Assembly (NCBI GenBank): GCA_017961575.1
Contig: JAGCXA010000026.1
Span: 1 to 57,329, forward strand
DNA from: Clostridia bacterium
Lineage (GTDB): Bacteria; Bacillota; Clostridia; Oscillospirales; CAG-272
Reading direction: 5' to 3'
DNA: 57,329 nucleotides
Positions 42,585 through 51,590 of the stretch are shown here, piece after piece. Position 1 is the stretch's first letter. Every line of letters starts with the position of its first letter. The notes under the pieces were generated by a model. The model was not told where the DNA came from, ran no database searches, and saw nothing but the letters and a program-made list of their open reading frames with translations. Both the position numbers and the translations under genes were made by a program.

Positions 42585-45032
42585 ATGAAGAATCAGAAGA
42601 TCAAAAAGATCCTCTATACGGCGGCCCTGGTCGGGACGGCGATTCTTCTCGTCGTCTCGATCATCTACTTCCTTTCGATCATCATCCGTTTCCGCTCCGA
42701 TCTGACCGAGACGACCGAGTCGCTTTCCCTGCAAATGGCAAACAGCGCCGCGAACGATATCAACCTCGTGCTGGCGACCGAGCTTGCCCGCGTCGACGCG
42801 ATGGCGGAAGAAATCGCGTTTTACCACGAGTCGGAGGACGACGAGGAGGAAACGTACTGGCGCTCCACCGCAAAAGGGGCAATCGAGCGCCAGTTGCAGG
42901 ATTACCGTTCCAACCGTGAGCATACGGCGTATATCGCCGCCGACCTCCGGTATATCCGAAAAGGAATCGAATACGACAGTTCCGGCGAAATGATCTCCGC
43001 CACCGAAAAAAAGAGCAAATCGATCGAACGTGTAATGGACTCCGACGTGCCGGTTTTTTCGGGCATCTTCGAGGGGAACTACTTGACCGGGATCGTTCGT
43101 CAGTTCGTCCTCTGGTATCCGTTCCAAGAGGAACAAGAGGCGTGCATCGAAGGTATTGTGATCTACTATTTGTCCGACGTGTTTTTCTCCTCGAACTCGT
43201 TCTACCGCGAGGGCGTTCAGAACCCCGATGAAGCCGAGAAACCGGCGGAGCAGGAGACCGGGCGGAAGGAGGCGTTCACCAACGAGGCGGCGTTCTCCTG
43301 CCTGATCTCGCGCCACGAATCCGGGGACACGTCGTGGGTGATCGATCTGATCGGACGGAACGCGACCAACGATCTGAACTTTTCGCCGCCCGACCAGATT
43401 TTTAAAGAACTCGACAAACTGACGCACGGCGCGGCGGGGATCAAATACCTGCAAAGCGGCGTCGATCAGAAAGACGCGCGCGTCGCGACCGTCTCGATCT
43501 CCTCGAACAAGTACGCGATCGCGACGTCGCCCGTGCCGCTGACCGACGGGGAACTCACGATCGTCGAGATTTACGATCCCTCGGTCATCTACCGCACAAG
43601 TTACAGCTTTATGGGACAGATGGAGGGGGCGCTGATCTTCCTCGGCGTCATCTTCGTCACGATCCTCGTCTACCTGAACTATCAGCGCACCCATCTGCGC
43701 GACAAGAAGGAACTCGAAGAGCAGATCGACTCGGTCTCCGGGTGTCTGACCTACCGCTATTTCCTGAGTCACTCCGACGAACTGGTCGACAAGAACCCGA
43801 CCAACCGCTACGCCGTTCTGATGCTGCGCGTCAACTACCTGCAATACCTCGGGCAACTCTACGGCGACGAGATCTTTTTGAAGGTCATCCGTTTCGTCGG
43901 GGAAGTGTTCGAGAAACTGCTCGACCCCACCGAGACCTACGGTTATATCTCCGACAGTAACTTCGCCGTGCTCCTCCACTATCAGGAGGAGGTCGAACTG
44001 ATGAACCGTCTGCGGATGATCAACGCGATCATCTACAACTTCCCCGAACTCAAAACCAAAAACAACCACGTCAAGGTCACCTTCGGTATCTATCTCGTCC
44101 GTCCCGAGGACGAATTCTCCACCCTCCAATGCCTTGAAAAGGCGGGGATGGCGCTCCGCTCGACCACCTTCTCGGTCGACTCGCTCTTCCGTTTCTACAA
44201 CGACGAACTCGGCGCCGACTCGAACCGGCAGGCGGAGATCGAACTCAAAATGGAGAACTCGCTTCAAAACGACGAGTTCAAGGTCTTCTATCAGCCGAAG
44301 TACAACCTGAAAAAAGAGACGATCGACTCGGCGGAGGCGCTGGTGCGTTGGTACGATCCCGAACTGCGCCGCTACTATCCGCCCGCCGACTTCATCCCGC
44401 TTTTCGAGGAGAACGGGTTTATCGTCAAACTCGACCACTACGTCTTCGAGGCGGTCTGTAAGTTCGCCTCCGATCGGATCAAGGCAGGGAAGCCGCTCGC
44501 GCCGATCTCGGTCAACGCTTCGCGCGTGACCGCGGGCGAACCCGACTTTGTCCGCTACTACCTCGCCGTCAAGCGGAAATACGACGTTCCGAACAACCTG
44601 CTGACGATCGAATTCACCGAATCGACCGCGATGGACAACTACGAGTCGCTGCGCCGGATCGTCGCCGATCTGAAAGCCGGCGGCATCGGCAGTTCGGTCG
44701 ACGACTTCGGCTCCGGCTTCTCCTCTTACAGTATTCTGAAAGAGTTGAAGATGGACGAACTGAAACTCGACCGCTTCTTCATCACGGCGGGCATTGACGC
44801 CGAACGCGACGACGCGCTACTCAACTCGGTCATCAAACTCGGTCAGAAACTGGGGATGAAGGTGACGCAGGAGGGCGTGGAATCGGTCGAGATGATGGAT
44901 CGTCTGCGCCGTGCGGGATGCAACACCGTGCAGGGGTATTACTACTCGCGCCCGATCACGCAGGACGATTTCGTCGCCTTCCTCGATCGCGAACTCGGGG
45001 AAAAGGAGACCGACGGCGAAGAGAAGAAATAA
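42585..45032 (+). CDS. Membrane c-di-GMP phosphodiesterase (EAL) with degenerate GGDEF
   Basis: The 815-residue protein has two membrane helices (about 8-33 and 343-366) with an extracytoplasmic domain of about 310 residues between them. A degenerate GGDEF domain lies at about 380-540, where the signature is replaced by YISDSNFAVLL. The C-terminal EAL domain (about 560-805) is intact: AEALVRW, SVNASR, LTIEFTEST, VDDFGSGFSSY, ELKLDRFF, TQEGVES and VQGYYYSRPI. All expected metal and catalytic residues are present, so c-di-GMP hydrolysis is likely. As the last gene of a cluster that begins with c-di-GMP riboswitches it would lower the signal that turns on the front part. The ATG at 42585 has AGAGAGAACGAG before it. 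Confidence 0.9.
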   Translation: MKNQKIKKILYTAALVGTAILLVVSIIYFLSIIIRFRSDLTETTESLSLQMANSAANDINLVLATELARVDAMAEEIAFYHESEDDEEETYWRSTAKGAIERQLQDYRSNREHTAYIAADLRYIRKGIEYDSSGEMISATEKKSKSIERVMDSDVPVFSGIFEGNYLTGIVRQFVLWYPFQEEQEACIEGIVIYYLSDVFFSSNSFYREGVQNPDEAEKPAEQETGRKEAFTNEAAFSCLISRHESGDTSWVIDLIGRNATNDLNFSPPDQIFKELDKLTHGAAGIKYLQSGVDQKDARVATVSISSNKYAIATSPVPLTDGELTIVEIYDPSVIYRTSYSFMGQMEGALIFLGVIFVTILVYLNYQRTHLRDKKELEEQIDSVSGCLTYRYFLSHSDELVDKNPTNRYAVLMLRVNYLQYLGQLYGDEIFLKVIRFVGEVFEKLLDPTETYGYISDSNFAVLLHYQEEVELMNRLRMINAIIYNFPELKTKNNHVKVTFGIYLVRPEDEFSTLQCLEKAGMALRSTTFSVDSLFRFYNDELGADSNRQAEIELKMENSLQNDEFKVFYQPKYNLKKETIDSAEALVRWYDPELRRYYPPADFIPLFEENGFIVKLDHYVFEAVCKFASDRIKAGKPLAPISVNASRVTAGEPDFVRYYLAVKRKYDVPNNLLTIEFTESTAMDNYESLRRIVADLKAGGIGSSVDDFGSGFSSYSILKELKMDELKLDRFFITAGIDAERDDALLNSVIKLGQKLGMKVTQEGVESVEMMDRLRRAGCNTVQGYYYSRPITQDDFVAFLDRELGEKETDGEEKK

Positions 45033-45049
45033 GCCGCCCAAACCCAAAA

Positions 45050-45073
45050 AGCCGCCGGGGAATCCCGGCGGCT
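45050..45073 (+). terminator. Hairpin after the phosphodiesterase gene
   Basis: AGCCGCCGGG / CCCGGCGGCT with a GAAT loop, without a good T-run; probable end of the cluster. Confidence 0.55.
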
Positions 45074-45133
45074 GTCTCGTGTGAAAAACCGCGCTCCACT
45101 TTCGTTTTTCATTTGAAAAGAGGTCTTTTTCAT

Positions 45134-46477
45134 ATGCAATTCTTTATCTCGCTCTCGGTCGCCATGCTCGCGGGACTGCTCGTTTCGCGGCTTGCCAAAC
45201 TCCTGAAACTTCCCGCCGTGACGGCGTATCTTGTCGCCGGGATCCTCGTCGGTCCCTTCCTTCTCGGGGCGATCGACCTTTCGGGGCTCGGGATCACGGG
45301 GCTGTCCCACGTCGGTTTCTCGCCCGCCGATTTCGGGCTTGCGGATGGGTCGTCGAAGAATCCGGCGTTCACCCTTCTATCCGAACTTTCGCTCGGTTTC
45401 ATCGCCTTCTCGATCGGAAACGAATTCCGTTTGAAGGATCTGAAAACCATCGGGCGGCAGGCGACGGTCGTCGGGATCGTGCAGGCGCTGGTCGCGACGC
45501 TGCTCGTCGACGGGGCGCTGCTCCTTCTGCATCTCGCCATCCCCGACGTCCTGACCCCCTCGATGGCGATCCTGCTCGGCGCGATCGCCACCGCGACGGC
45601 GCCCGCCGCCACGCTGATGGTCGTCCGGCAGTATAAGGCGAAGGGGAAACTGACCGACATCCTGCTTCCCGTCGTGGCGCTCGACGACGCCGTGGGACTG
45701 GTCGTTTTCTCGGTTTCGTTCGGCGTCGCCCGCGCGCTCGATTCGGGGACGGTCAGCATCGTTTCGGTGCTCGTCAATCCGCTGATCGAGGTTTTGATCT
45801 CTCTGCTCCTCGGGGCTTTGATGGGCTGGCTCTTCACCTTCCTCGAACGCTTCTTCCACTCGAACTCGCGCCGGATGTCGATGTCGATCACCTTCGTGAT
45901 GCTGACCGTCGCGCTCTCGATGCTCGAATTTCACGTCGGAGAGGTCAAGATCGGCTTCTCGTCGCTTCTCGTCTGTATGATGCTCGGCAGCGTGTTCTGC
46001 AACCTCTGCGACTATTCGGGCGATATTATGAACCGGGTCGACAAGTGGACGGCGCCGCTCTTCGTCCTCTTCTTCGTTCTGTCGGGCGCGGAACTCCGCC
46101 TCGACATCCTGTCGAGTTGGATGGTCCTGCTCGTCGGGGTCGTCTACATCCTCTCGCGCTCGCTCGGCAAGTACGTCGGCGCCTACGGAAGCTGCAAACT
46201 GACCGACTGCGACCCGAACGTCACCCGCTGGCTCGGCGTTACGCTCCTGCCGCAGGCGGGGGTCGCGCTCGGAATGAGCGCCGTCGTGCTGGAAACGATG
46301 GGGGACGCGGGCGTGCTTGTCCGCAACATCGTCCTCTTCGCCGTCCTCGTCTATGAGCTTGTCGGACCCGTTCTGACCAAGATCGCCCTGACCCGCGCGG
46401 GCGACATCCGGGAGAAGACCGACGAGGGCTTCGACCGCGAGGCGTTTCTCGCGCAGCAGGAAGAAAAGAAACAGTAA
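45134..46477 (+). CDS. Cation/proton antiporter, CPA2 type
   Basis: The 447-residue polytopic protein has about 12-13 hydrophobic segments. It starts MQFFISLSVAMLAGLLVSRLAK and has PAVTAYLVAGILVGP, GFIAFSIGNEFR, AIATATAPAATLMVVRQYK and LPVVALDDAVGLVVFS, the last containing the Asp residues typical of the ion site. No RCK/NAD-binding domain is attached. Substrate (Na+ or K+) is open. A frame extends upstream but the ATG at 45134 follows AAAAGAGGT. It probably forms an operon with the small membrane protein, RlmI-like and AlaX-like genes. Confidence 0.88.
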   Translation: MQFFISLSVAMLAGLLVSRLAKLLKLPAVTAYLVAGILVGPFLLGAIDLSGLGITGLSHVGFSPADFGLADGSSKNPAFTLLSELSLGFIAFSIGNEFRLKDLKTIGRQATVVGIVQALVATLLVDGALLLLHLAIPDVLTPSMAILLGAIATATAPAATLMVVRQYKAKGKLTDILLPVVALDDAVGLVVFSVSFGVARALDSGTVSIVSVLVNPLIEVLISLLLGALMGWLFTFLERFFHSNSRRMSMSITFVMLTVALSMLEFHVGEVKIGFSSLLVCMMLGSVFCNLCDYSGDIMNRVDKWTAPLFVLFFVLSGAELRLDILSSWMVLLVGVVYILSRSLGKYVGAYGSCKLTDCDPNVTRWLGVTLLPQAGVALGMSAVVLETMGDAGVLVRNIVLFAVLVYELVGPVLTKIALTRAGDIREKTDEGFDREAFLAQQEEKKQ

Positions 46478-46507
46478 TCCGATCATACAGGAAGGGAGGG
46501 GAAACCC

Positions 46508-46828
46508 GTGAAAGAACCGAACGACCGAACGCGGCGCGCCGGACTCGTCGCGCTTTTCCTCTCGCTTTTATTGATCGGGGGGATTGCCGTCGGATGCGCC
46601 GTGCGGCTCGCATACGTCCGCTATACCGGGGAGTTCGGATCCGGCTCGTTCTCGGCGCTCCCGTCGCTCCCCCTGCCGATCCTCTGCCTGATCCTCGGCG
46701 CGCCGCTTCTCGGTTTCCTTTTCGCGGGTCTGATGACCTTCCGCGCGATCCGCCGCGCGAAGAGGAAAGAGGAAGCCGAACGCGAGAACGACCCCGACGG
46801 GGAGGACGAAAATCAATCCGATTTTTGA
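46508..46828 (+). CDS. Small membrane protein of unknown function
   Basis: The 106-residue protein has two hydrophobic segments (about 11-35 and 50-75) followed by an acidic/basic tail (RAKRKEEAERENDPDGEDENQ). The start is GTG at 46508 behind GGGAGGGGAAA. No family is recognised. It lies between the antiporter and the methyltransferase, with 8 bp to the latter. Confidence 0.72.
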   Translation: MKEPNDRTRRAGLVALFLSLLLIGGIAVGCAVRLAYVRYTGEFGSGSFSALPSLPLPILCLILGAPLLGFLFAGLMTFRAIRRAKRKEEAERENDPDGEDENQSDF

Positions 46829-46836
46829 GGTGAAAG

Positions 46837-48060
46837 ATGGATAGACCTTACGCTCGCGTCACCGTCACGGAAAAGGCGGAAAAATCGCTCAAATCGGGAC
46901 AGGTGCGCGTTTACGGCGAGGAGATCGTCACGGTTTCGGGCGAACCGGAACGGGGCGGGATCGTCGACGTGTACTCGGGGAGAGGGAAGTACCTCGGCTC
47001 CGGATTCTATAACGACTTGTCCAAACAGCGCGTCCGGATCGTCTCGAAGAATCCGAACGACCGTTTCGACGAGGCGTTCTGGCGTCGGCGGCTCCAATAC
47101 GCCGTCGATTACCGAAAGAGCGTGATGGGCGACGATTTCGCCTGCTGTCGCCTCGTTTTCGGCGACGCCGACGGCTTTCCCGGGCTGACGGTCGACCGCT
47201 TCGGCGAGGTTCTTGTCGCCGAGGTGCTGTCATTCGGGTGCGAGAGGATCAAAGCGACGCTGTTCAACGCGCTCGACGGGATCCTTTCGTCGATGGGCGA
47301 GACGGTCTCGGTGATCTACGAGCGGAGCGACGGCGCGATCCGCGCGCTGGAAGGGATGCTCCCCGCGACGGGCGCGTTCATCGACCGCCGACCCGATCCC
47401 GGTGCCCCCTACGAGACGGAGATCGTCGAAAACGGGATCGCCTACCGCGTCGACTACGGCGCGGGGCAGAAGACCGGGTTCTTCCTCGATCAGAAATACA
47501 ACCGACGGGCGGTCGCTAAAATCGCGCGCGGACGCCGCGTCCTCGACTGCTGCACCCACACCGGGGCGTTCGCCCTGAACGCCGCCGCCGGCGGGGCGGA
47601 GTCGGTCGTCGCCCTCGATATTTCCGACGCCGCCGTCGCGCTCGCCCGCGAGAACGCCGCGCGGAACGGGTATTCCGACCGGGTGTCCTTCGTTTGCTGC
47701 GACGTGTTCGATTACCTTTCGGAACTGGAAAAGAACAAGCGCCGCGACTTTGATCTCATCATCCTCGATCCCCCGGCGTTCACCAAGAGCAATTCGACCG
47801 TTTCCGCCGCCTATCGCGGCTACCGCGAGATCAACGCCCGCGCGATGCGGCTTCTCCCGCGCGGCGGGTACCTCGCGACCTGCTCCTGCTCGCATTTTAT
47901 GACGGCGTCGCTCTTCCGCAATATGCTCCACGACGCGGCGGCGGACGCCGCCGTCTCGCTCCGGCAGATCGAGGAACGCCAGCAGGCGCCCGATCACCCC
48001 ATCCTCTGGAACGTGCCGGAGACCGAGTATCTGAAATTCTGCCTGTTTCAGGTGGTGTAA
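46837..48060 (+). CDS. RlmI-like class I SAM-dependent rRNA methyltransferase
   Basis: The 407-residue protein has an N-terminal PUA-like domain, a middle part with GDADGFPGLTVDRFGEVLVAE, and a methyltransferase domain with QKTGFFLDQKYNRRAV, VLDCCTHTGAFALNAA (SAM motif), LIILDPPAFTKS and TCSCSHFM, the Cys of m5C enzymes. These fit RlmI, which methylates C1962 of 23S rRNA. The start overlaps nothing and has GAGGTGAAAG before it. Confidence 0.92.
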   Translation: MDRPYARVTVTEKAEKSLKSGQVRVYGEEIVTVSGEPERGGIVDVYSGRGKYLGSGFYNDLSKQRVRIVSKNPNDRFDEAFWRRRLQYAVDYRKSVMGDDFACCRLVFGDADGFPGLTVDRFGEVLVAEVLSFGCERIKATLFNALDGILSSMGETVSVIYERSDGAIRALEGMLPATGAFIDRRPDPGAPYETEIVENGIAYRVDYGAGQKTGFFLDQKYNRRAVAKIARGRRVLDCCTHTGAFALNAAAGGAESVVALDISDAAVALARENAARNGYSDRVSFVCCDVFDYLSELEKNKRRDFDLIILDPPAFTKSNSTVSAAYRGYREINARAMRLLPRGGYLATCSCSHFMTASLFRNMLHDAAADAAVSLRQIEERQQAPDHPILWNVPETEYLKFCLFQVV

Positions 48061-48062
48061 CG

Positions 48063-49226
48063 ATGACGACCGAAAAACTCTACGAAAAAGACGGGACGCT
48101 CTACGACTTCGACGCGACCGTCCTCGCTTGCGCGAAAACCGAAAACGGATACGCCGTGACCCTTGACAGGACGGCGTTTTTCCCCGGCGGCGGCGGACAG
48201 GCGTGCGACGTCGGGCGACTCGGCGGCGTACCCGTGACCGGCGCCTCGCTCTCGGAGGGCGACGTGCTCCATCATACCGCGGCGCCGCTAGCCGTCGGCG
48301 CGACCGTGCGCGGAGAGGTCGACCGTTCCGTGCGTTTTCCCCGGATGCAATGCCACACCGCAGAGCATATCGTTTCGGGACTCGTCCACGCGCGCTACGG
48401 CTTCGACAACGTCGGTTTCCACCTCGGCGACCGCGAGGTGACGATGGACTTCAACGGGGAACTGACCGAGGAACAGTTGGACGGGATCGAAGAACAGGCG
48501 AACGAGGTGGTTTTCCGGGACGTCCCGGTCACGGTCTCTTTCCCGACTCCGGCGGAACTCCCGACGCTTTCTTACCGCAGTAAACTCGATCTGACCGAGA
48601 ACGTGCGGCTGGTGTCGGTCGAGGGGGTCGACGTCTGCGCCTGCTGCGCGCCCCACGTCGCCAAAACCGGGGAGATAGGTCTCGTCCGTCTGCTCGGCTT
48701 CATCCGCTACAAGGGCGGGGTGCGCGTGCGGCTGGTCGCCGGGATCCGCGCGCTTACCGACTACCGCGCGCGCTGCCGCGCCGCGCGGGAGGTGTCGGAA
48801 CTCCTTTCGGTGCCGCAGGAGAAGATCGTCGACGGGGTGACGGGCGCGCTTGCCGCGTCCGACGCGCTCGCGCAGTCGAACGCCGCGTTTCGCCGTCGGC
48901 TTTCGGAGTTGATCGCGGGCGACTTGACCCCGACCGACGGCAACCGCGCGTATTTTCTTTTCGACACCGACGCCGACCCCGACGTCGCCCGCCGCGTCGT
49001 CAATCTCGCGCTCCCCGCGACCGGGGGGATCGTCGCCGTTTGCTACGGAAAGGACCCGACCCGCTATATCCTCGCGTCGTCGTCGGTCGATCTTCGCGCC
49101 GCCCTGCCGGGGATCAACGCCGCGCTCGGCGGGCGCGGGGGAGGGAAGCCCGGAATGGCGGAGGGGACGTTTTCGTCGGACCGCGACGCGATCGAACGCT
49201 TTTTCCGGGAAACCGACCTTCGATGA
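48063..49226 (+). CDS. AlaX-type alanyl-tRNA editing protein with DHHA1-like domain
   Basis: The 387-residue protein resembles the editing part of alanyl-tRNA synthetase: TAFFPGGGGQACDVGRL, then QCHTAEHIVSG (HxxxH) and VCACCAPHVAKTGEIG (Cys and His), together the zinc/editing site. The C-terminal part ends in GGRGGGKPGMAEGTF as in DHHA1. It probably deacylates Ser- or Gly-tRNA-Ala. It starts 2 bp after the RlmI-like gene, so the two are coupled. Confidence 0.9.
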   Translation: MTTEKLYEKDGTLYDFDATVLACAKTENGYAVTLDRTAFFPGGGGQACDVGRLGGVPVTGASLSEGDVLHHTAAPLAVGATVRGEVDRSVRFPRMQCHTAEHIVSGLVHARYGFDNVGFHLGDREVTMDFNGELTEEQLDGIEEQANEVVFRDVPVTVSFPTPAELPTLSYRSKLDLTENVRLVSVEGVDVCACCAPHVAKTGEIGLVRLLGFIRYKGGVRVRLVAGIRALTDYRARCRAAREVSELLSVPQEKIVDGVTGALAASDALAQSNAAFRRRLSELIAGDLTPTDGNRAYFLFDTDADPDVARRVVNLALPATGGIVAVCYGKDPTRYILASSSVDLRAALPGINAALGGRGGGKPGMAEGTFSSDRDAIERFFRETDLR

Positions 49227-49254
49227 CGGGAAACCCCTTTTTTCCGAAAATCGC

Positions 49255-49282
49255 TTGACAAACAGGAAAACCGTGCTATAAT
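49255..49282 (+). promoter_or_regulatory. Promoter of the T-box transporter gene
   Basis: TTGACA (49255-49260), 16 bp, TATAAT (49277-49282). Confidence 0.85.
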
Positions 49283-49289
49283 AGGAGCG

Positions 49290-49570
49290 TTAAAAGCGTT
49301 GACCGGAAACCAGTAGGGAGACCGTTACTTTTCAGAGAGACCGCCGGACGGTGCGAGGCGGCAAAGGACCTTCCCCCGAAATACGTTCCGCGAGCCGAGC
49401 GTCCGAAACCCCGGAGAGGGAAGGGCGTTCCGGACGCCCCCGTTACAGGGCTTGGGCGTGACGGCGTGCCGCGCGTCCGTGAGGTCGGTCTTGAAAAGGA
49501 TCGGCGAATTGAGGTGGTACCGCGGGTTTCGTCCCGTCCTCTGCATTCCGGAGGACGGGACTGTTTTCGT
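49290..49570 (+). promoter_or_regulatory. T-box leader, predicted tyrosine specifier (UAC)
   Basis: The T-box core AGGTGGTACCGCGG is at 49512-49525 and an intrinsic terminator (GTCCCGTCCTC / GAGGACGGGAC, then TGTTTT) at 49531-49566. In stem I, AGTA (49312-49315) faces GAA (49378-49380), and the stretch GAA-A-TAC-G-TTCC has the same layout as known T-boxes, where the triplet after GAA plus one base is the specifier. Here it is TAC, Tyr. The stem GGAA (49305-49308) pairs with TTCC (49386-49389). The antiterminator bulge has U (49518), which would pair with an A discriminator base, as in tRNA-Tyr. Uncharged tRNA-Tyr should allow read-through. Confidence 0.88.
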
Positions 49571-49595
49571 TCTTCGAGAAAAGAAAGGAAAAACA

Positions 49596-51152
49596 ATGGC
49601 ACTCAAACTCACAATGCTCATCGTCTTCTCTCTTGCGATGGTCGCCATCGGGATCTGGTGTCGGCGTTCCGCCACCGACGTCTCGGGCTTCGTGCTCGCG
49701 GGGCGCGCCGTCGGACCGTGGATGACGGCGTTCGCCTACGGAACGTCCTACTTCTCGGCGGTCATTTTCGTCGGCTACGCCGGGCAGTTCGGCTGGAAGT
49801 TCGGCATCGCCTCGACCTGGATCGGGCTTGCCAACTGCTTCCTCGGCTCGCTGCTCGCGTGGATCGTCCTCGGACGGCGCACGCGGCTGATGACCCAGAA
49901 GATGAAGTGCGCGACGATGCCGCAGTTCTTCGGCGAGCGCTTCGGCAGTCCCGCCCTGAAAATCGCCGCCGCCGCGATCGTCTTCGTCTTCCTGATTCCC
50001 TACACCGCCTCGCTCTACAACGGGCTTTCCCGGCTCTTCCGGATGGCGTTCGGGATCGACTACACCGTCTGCATCATCGTGATGTCGGTGCTTACCTGCG
50101 CCTACGTCGTTCTCGGCGGCTATATGGCGACGGCGATCAACGACTTCGTGCAGGGGATCATTATGCTGATCGGGATCATCGCCGTGATCGCGGCGGTGCT
50201 TCACGGGCAGGGCGGCTTTACCGCCGCGCTTGAAAAACTCGCGGCTGTCCCCGCCGAGACCCCCGGCGTCTTCAACTCCTTCTTCGGACCCGATCCCTTC
50301 TCGCTGTTCGCTGTCATCATCCTGACCTCGCTCGGCACCTGGGGACTTCCGCAGATGGTCGGCAAGTTCTACGCCATCCGCGACAGTCGCTCGATCCGCA
50401 CCGGCACCGTCGTGTCGACCGTCTTCGCCCTGATCGTGGCGGGCGGCTGCTACTTCCTCGGCGGGTTCGGCCGTCTCTTTGACGTCGACGTCGCGAAGGA
50501 GGGCTTCGACGCCGTGATCCCGCAGATGATCTCGACCCTCTCGCCCTTCCTCATCGGCGTGGTCGTGATCCTCGTTTTCTCCGCGTCCATGTCCACGCTC
50601 TCCTCGCTCGTCTTGACCTCTTCCTCGACCCTGACGCTTGATCTCATCAAGGGCTCCTTCGTGAAGAATATGCGCGAGAAAAAGCAGCTTCTGACCATGC
50701 GGATCCTCGTCGCCGTCTTCGTCGCGATCTCCGCCGCCATCGCCATCTTCCAGTACAAGAGCGGCGGCGCCGTGAAGTTCATCGCGCAGATGATGGGTCT
50801 TTCCTGGGGCGCGCTCGCCGGCTCGTTCCTCGCCCCCTTCCTCTACGGTCTGTGGTGGAAGCGGACGAGCAAAGCGTCGGTGTGGGTCAGCTTCGCCTTC
50901 GGGTGCGTCAATATGATCCTCAATATGTTCGTTCCGTCGATCTATCCCGCTTGGCTGAAATCGCCGATCAACTGCGGCGCGTTCACGATGCTGGTCGGGC
51001 TTGTGATCGTCCCGGTCGTGAGTCTCCTGACTCCGAAGCCGGATAAAGCGAAGGTCGACGAGATCTTCGATTCGCTCAACCGCGACGAGACCTTCGCCAT
51101 CCCCGCGGCGGAAGAGTCCGCCGCCGAGGAAACCGTCGCGAAAGAGATCTGA
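49596..51152 (+). CDS. Sodium:solute symporter (SSS family), predicted tyrosine transporter
   Basis: This 518-residue polytopic protein of the SSS family has about 13 membrane segments. It has FVLAGRAVGPWMTAFAYGTS, SYFSAVIFVGYAGQFGWKFG near the N-terminus, LTCAYVVLGGYMATAINDF and SASMSTLSSLVLTSSSTLTL, features shared with proline and pantothenate symporters. The sole reason to name tyrosine is the T-box with a UAC specifier upstream; the protein itself does not show its substrate. The ATG at 49596 has AAGAAAGGAA before it. A terminator follows. Confidence 0.85.
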   Translation: MALKLTMLIVFSLAMVAIGIWCRRSATDVSGFVLAGRAVGPWMTAFAYGTSYFSAVIFVGYAGQFGWKFGIASTWIGLANCFLGSLLAWIVLGRRTRLMTQKMKCATMPQFFGERFGSPALKIAAAAIVFVFLIPYTASLYNGLSRLFRMAFGIDYTVCIIVMSVLTCAYVVLGGYMATAINDFVQGIIMLIGIIAVIAAVLHGQGGFTAALEKLAAVPAETPGVFNSFFGPDPFSLFAVIILTSLGTWGLPQMVGKFYAIRDSRSIRTGTVVSTVFALIVAGGCYFLGGFGRLFDVDVAKEGFDAVIPQMISTLSPFLIGVVVILVFSASMSTLSSLVLTSSSTLTLDLIKGSFVKNMREKKQLLTMRILVAVFVAISAAIAIFQYKSGGAVKFIAQMMGLSWGALAGSFLAPFLYGLWWKRTSKASVWVSFAFGCVNMILNMFVPSIYPAWLKSPINCGAFTMLVGLVIVPVVSLLTPKPDKAKVDEIFDSLNRDETFAIPAAEESAAEETVAKEI

Positions 51153-51212
51153 ACCGATCTCCCCGCGACTGACCCGAAGAACGCGGTTCTCCCGTTTTCA
51201 TATACGATACGC

Positions 51213-51242
51213 CGCCCGCCGGAATTCCGGCGGGCGCGCTTT
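51213..51242 (+). terminator. Terminator after the symporter
   Basis: CGCCCGCCGGAA / TTCCGGCGGGCG, a perfect palindrome, followed by CGCTTT. The remainder of the 534-bp gap to the next gene holds only the promoter and terminator listed below. Confidence 0.7.
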
Positions 51243-51480
51243 GTGACGGGGAAGGAAAGGACGTTCGTTTGGCATTGCTTTGCGTGCAATACGCAATGCA
51301 AGAAAAGCAATCAACAAACAAATATAACCGACACGATACGAAGCGGATGTACTCAGTATTTGTCGGTCTTTTCGCGCCGTTCCTCTTTCGGCTTACCGAA
51401 TAACTCCCTATCTTTTTGCACAATTCCGGGCGAACGTTTTTGGTCAATCCGACGGTTTTTCTTTTTCGACTTTTTCGCTC

Positions 51481-51509
51481 TTGCAAAACCCGAAAGATTG
51501 TGATAAAAT
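51481..51509 (+). promoter_or_regulatory. Promoter ahead of the heparinase-like gene
   Basis: TTGCAA (51481-51486), 17 bp, TAAAAT (51504-51509). It starts a leader of about 170 nt. Confidence 0.6.
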
Positions 51510-51557
51510 AAACAAGGACAGCGAAGAAAGTTCACACTTTTTTCATAGACAATCAAA

Positions 51558-51590
51558 AAACCGCTTGTATTTTTTACAGGCGGTTTATTT
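51558..51590 (+). terminator. Terminator-like hairpin inside the leader of the heparinase-like gene
   Basis: AAACCGCTTGTA / TACAGGCGGTTT (one G-U pair) followed by ATTTCTTTTTTT, between promoter and gene. As an attenuator it would limit transcription. Confidence 0.65.

Noticed and set aside
42279-44438. Minus-strand open frame of 719 codons
   Set aside because: Antisense to the membrane EAL protein, whose domain motifs are clear.
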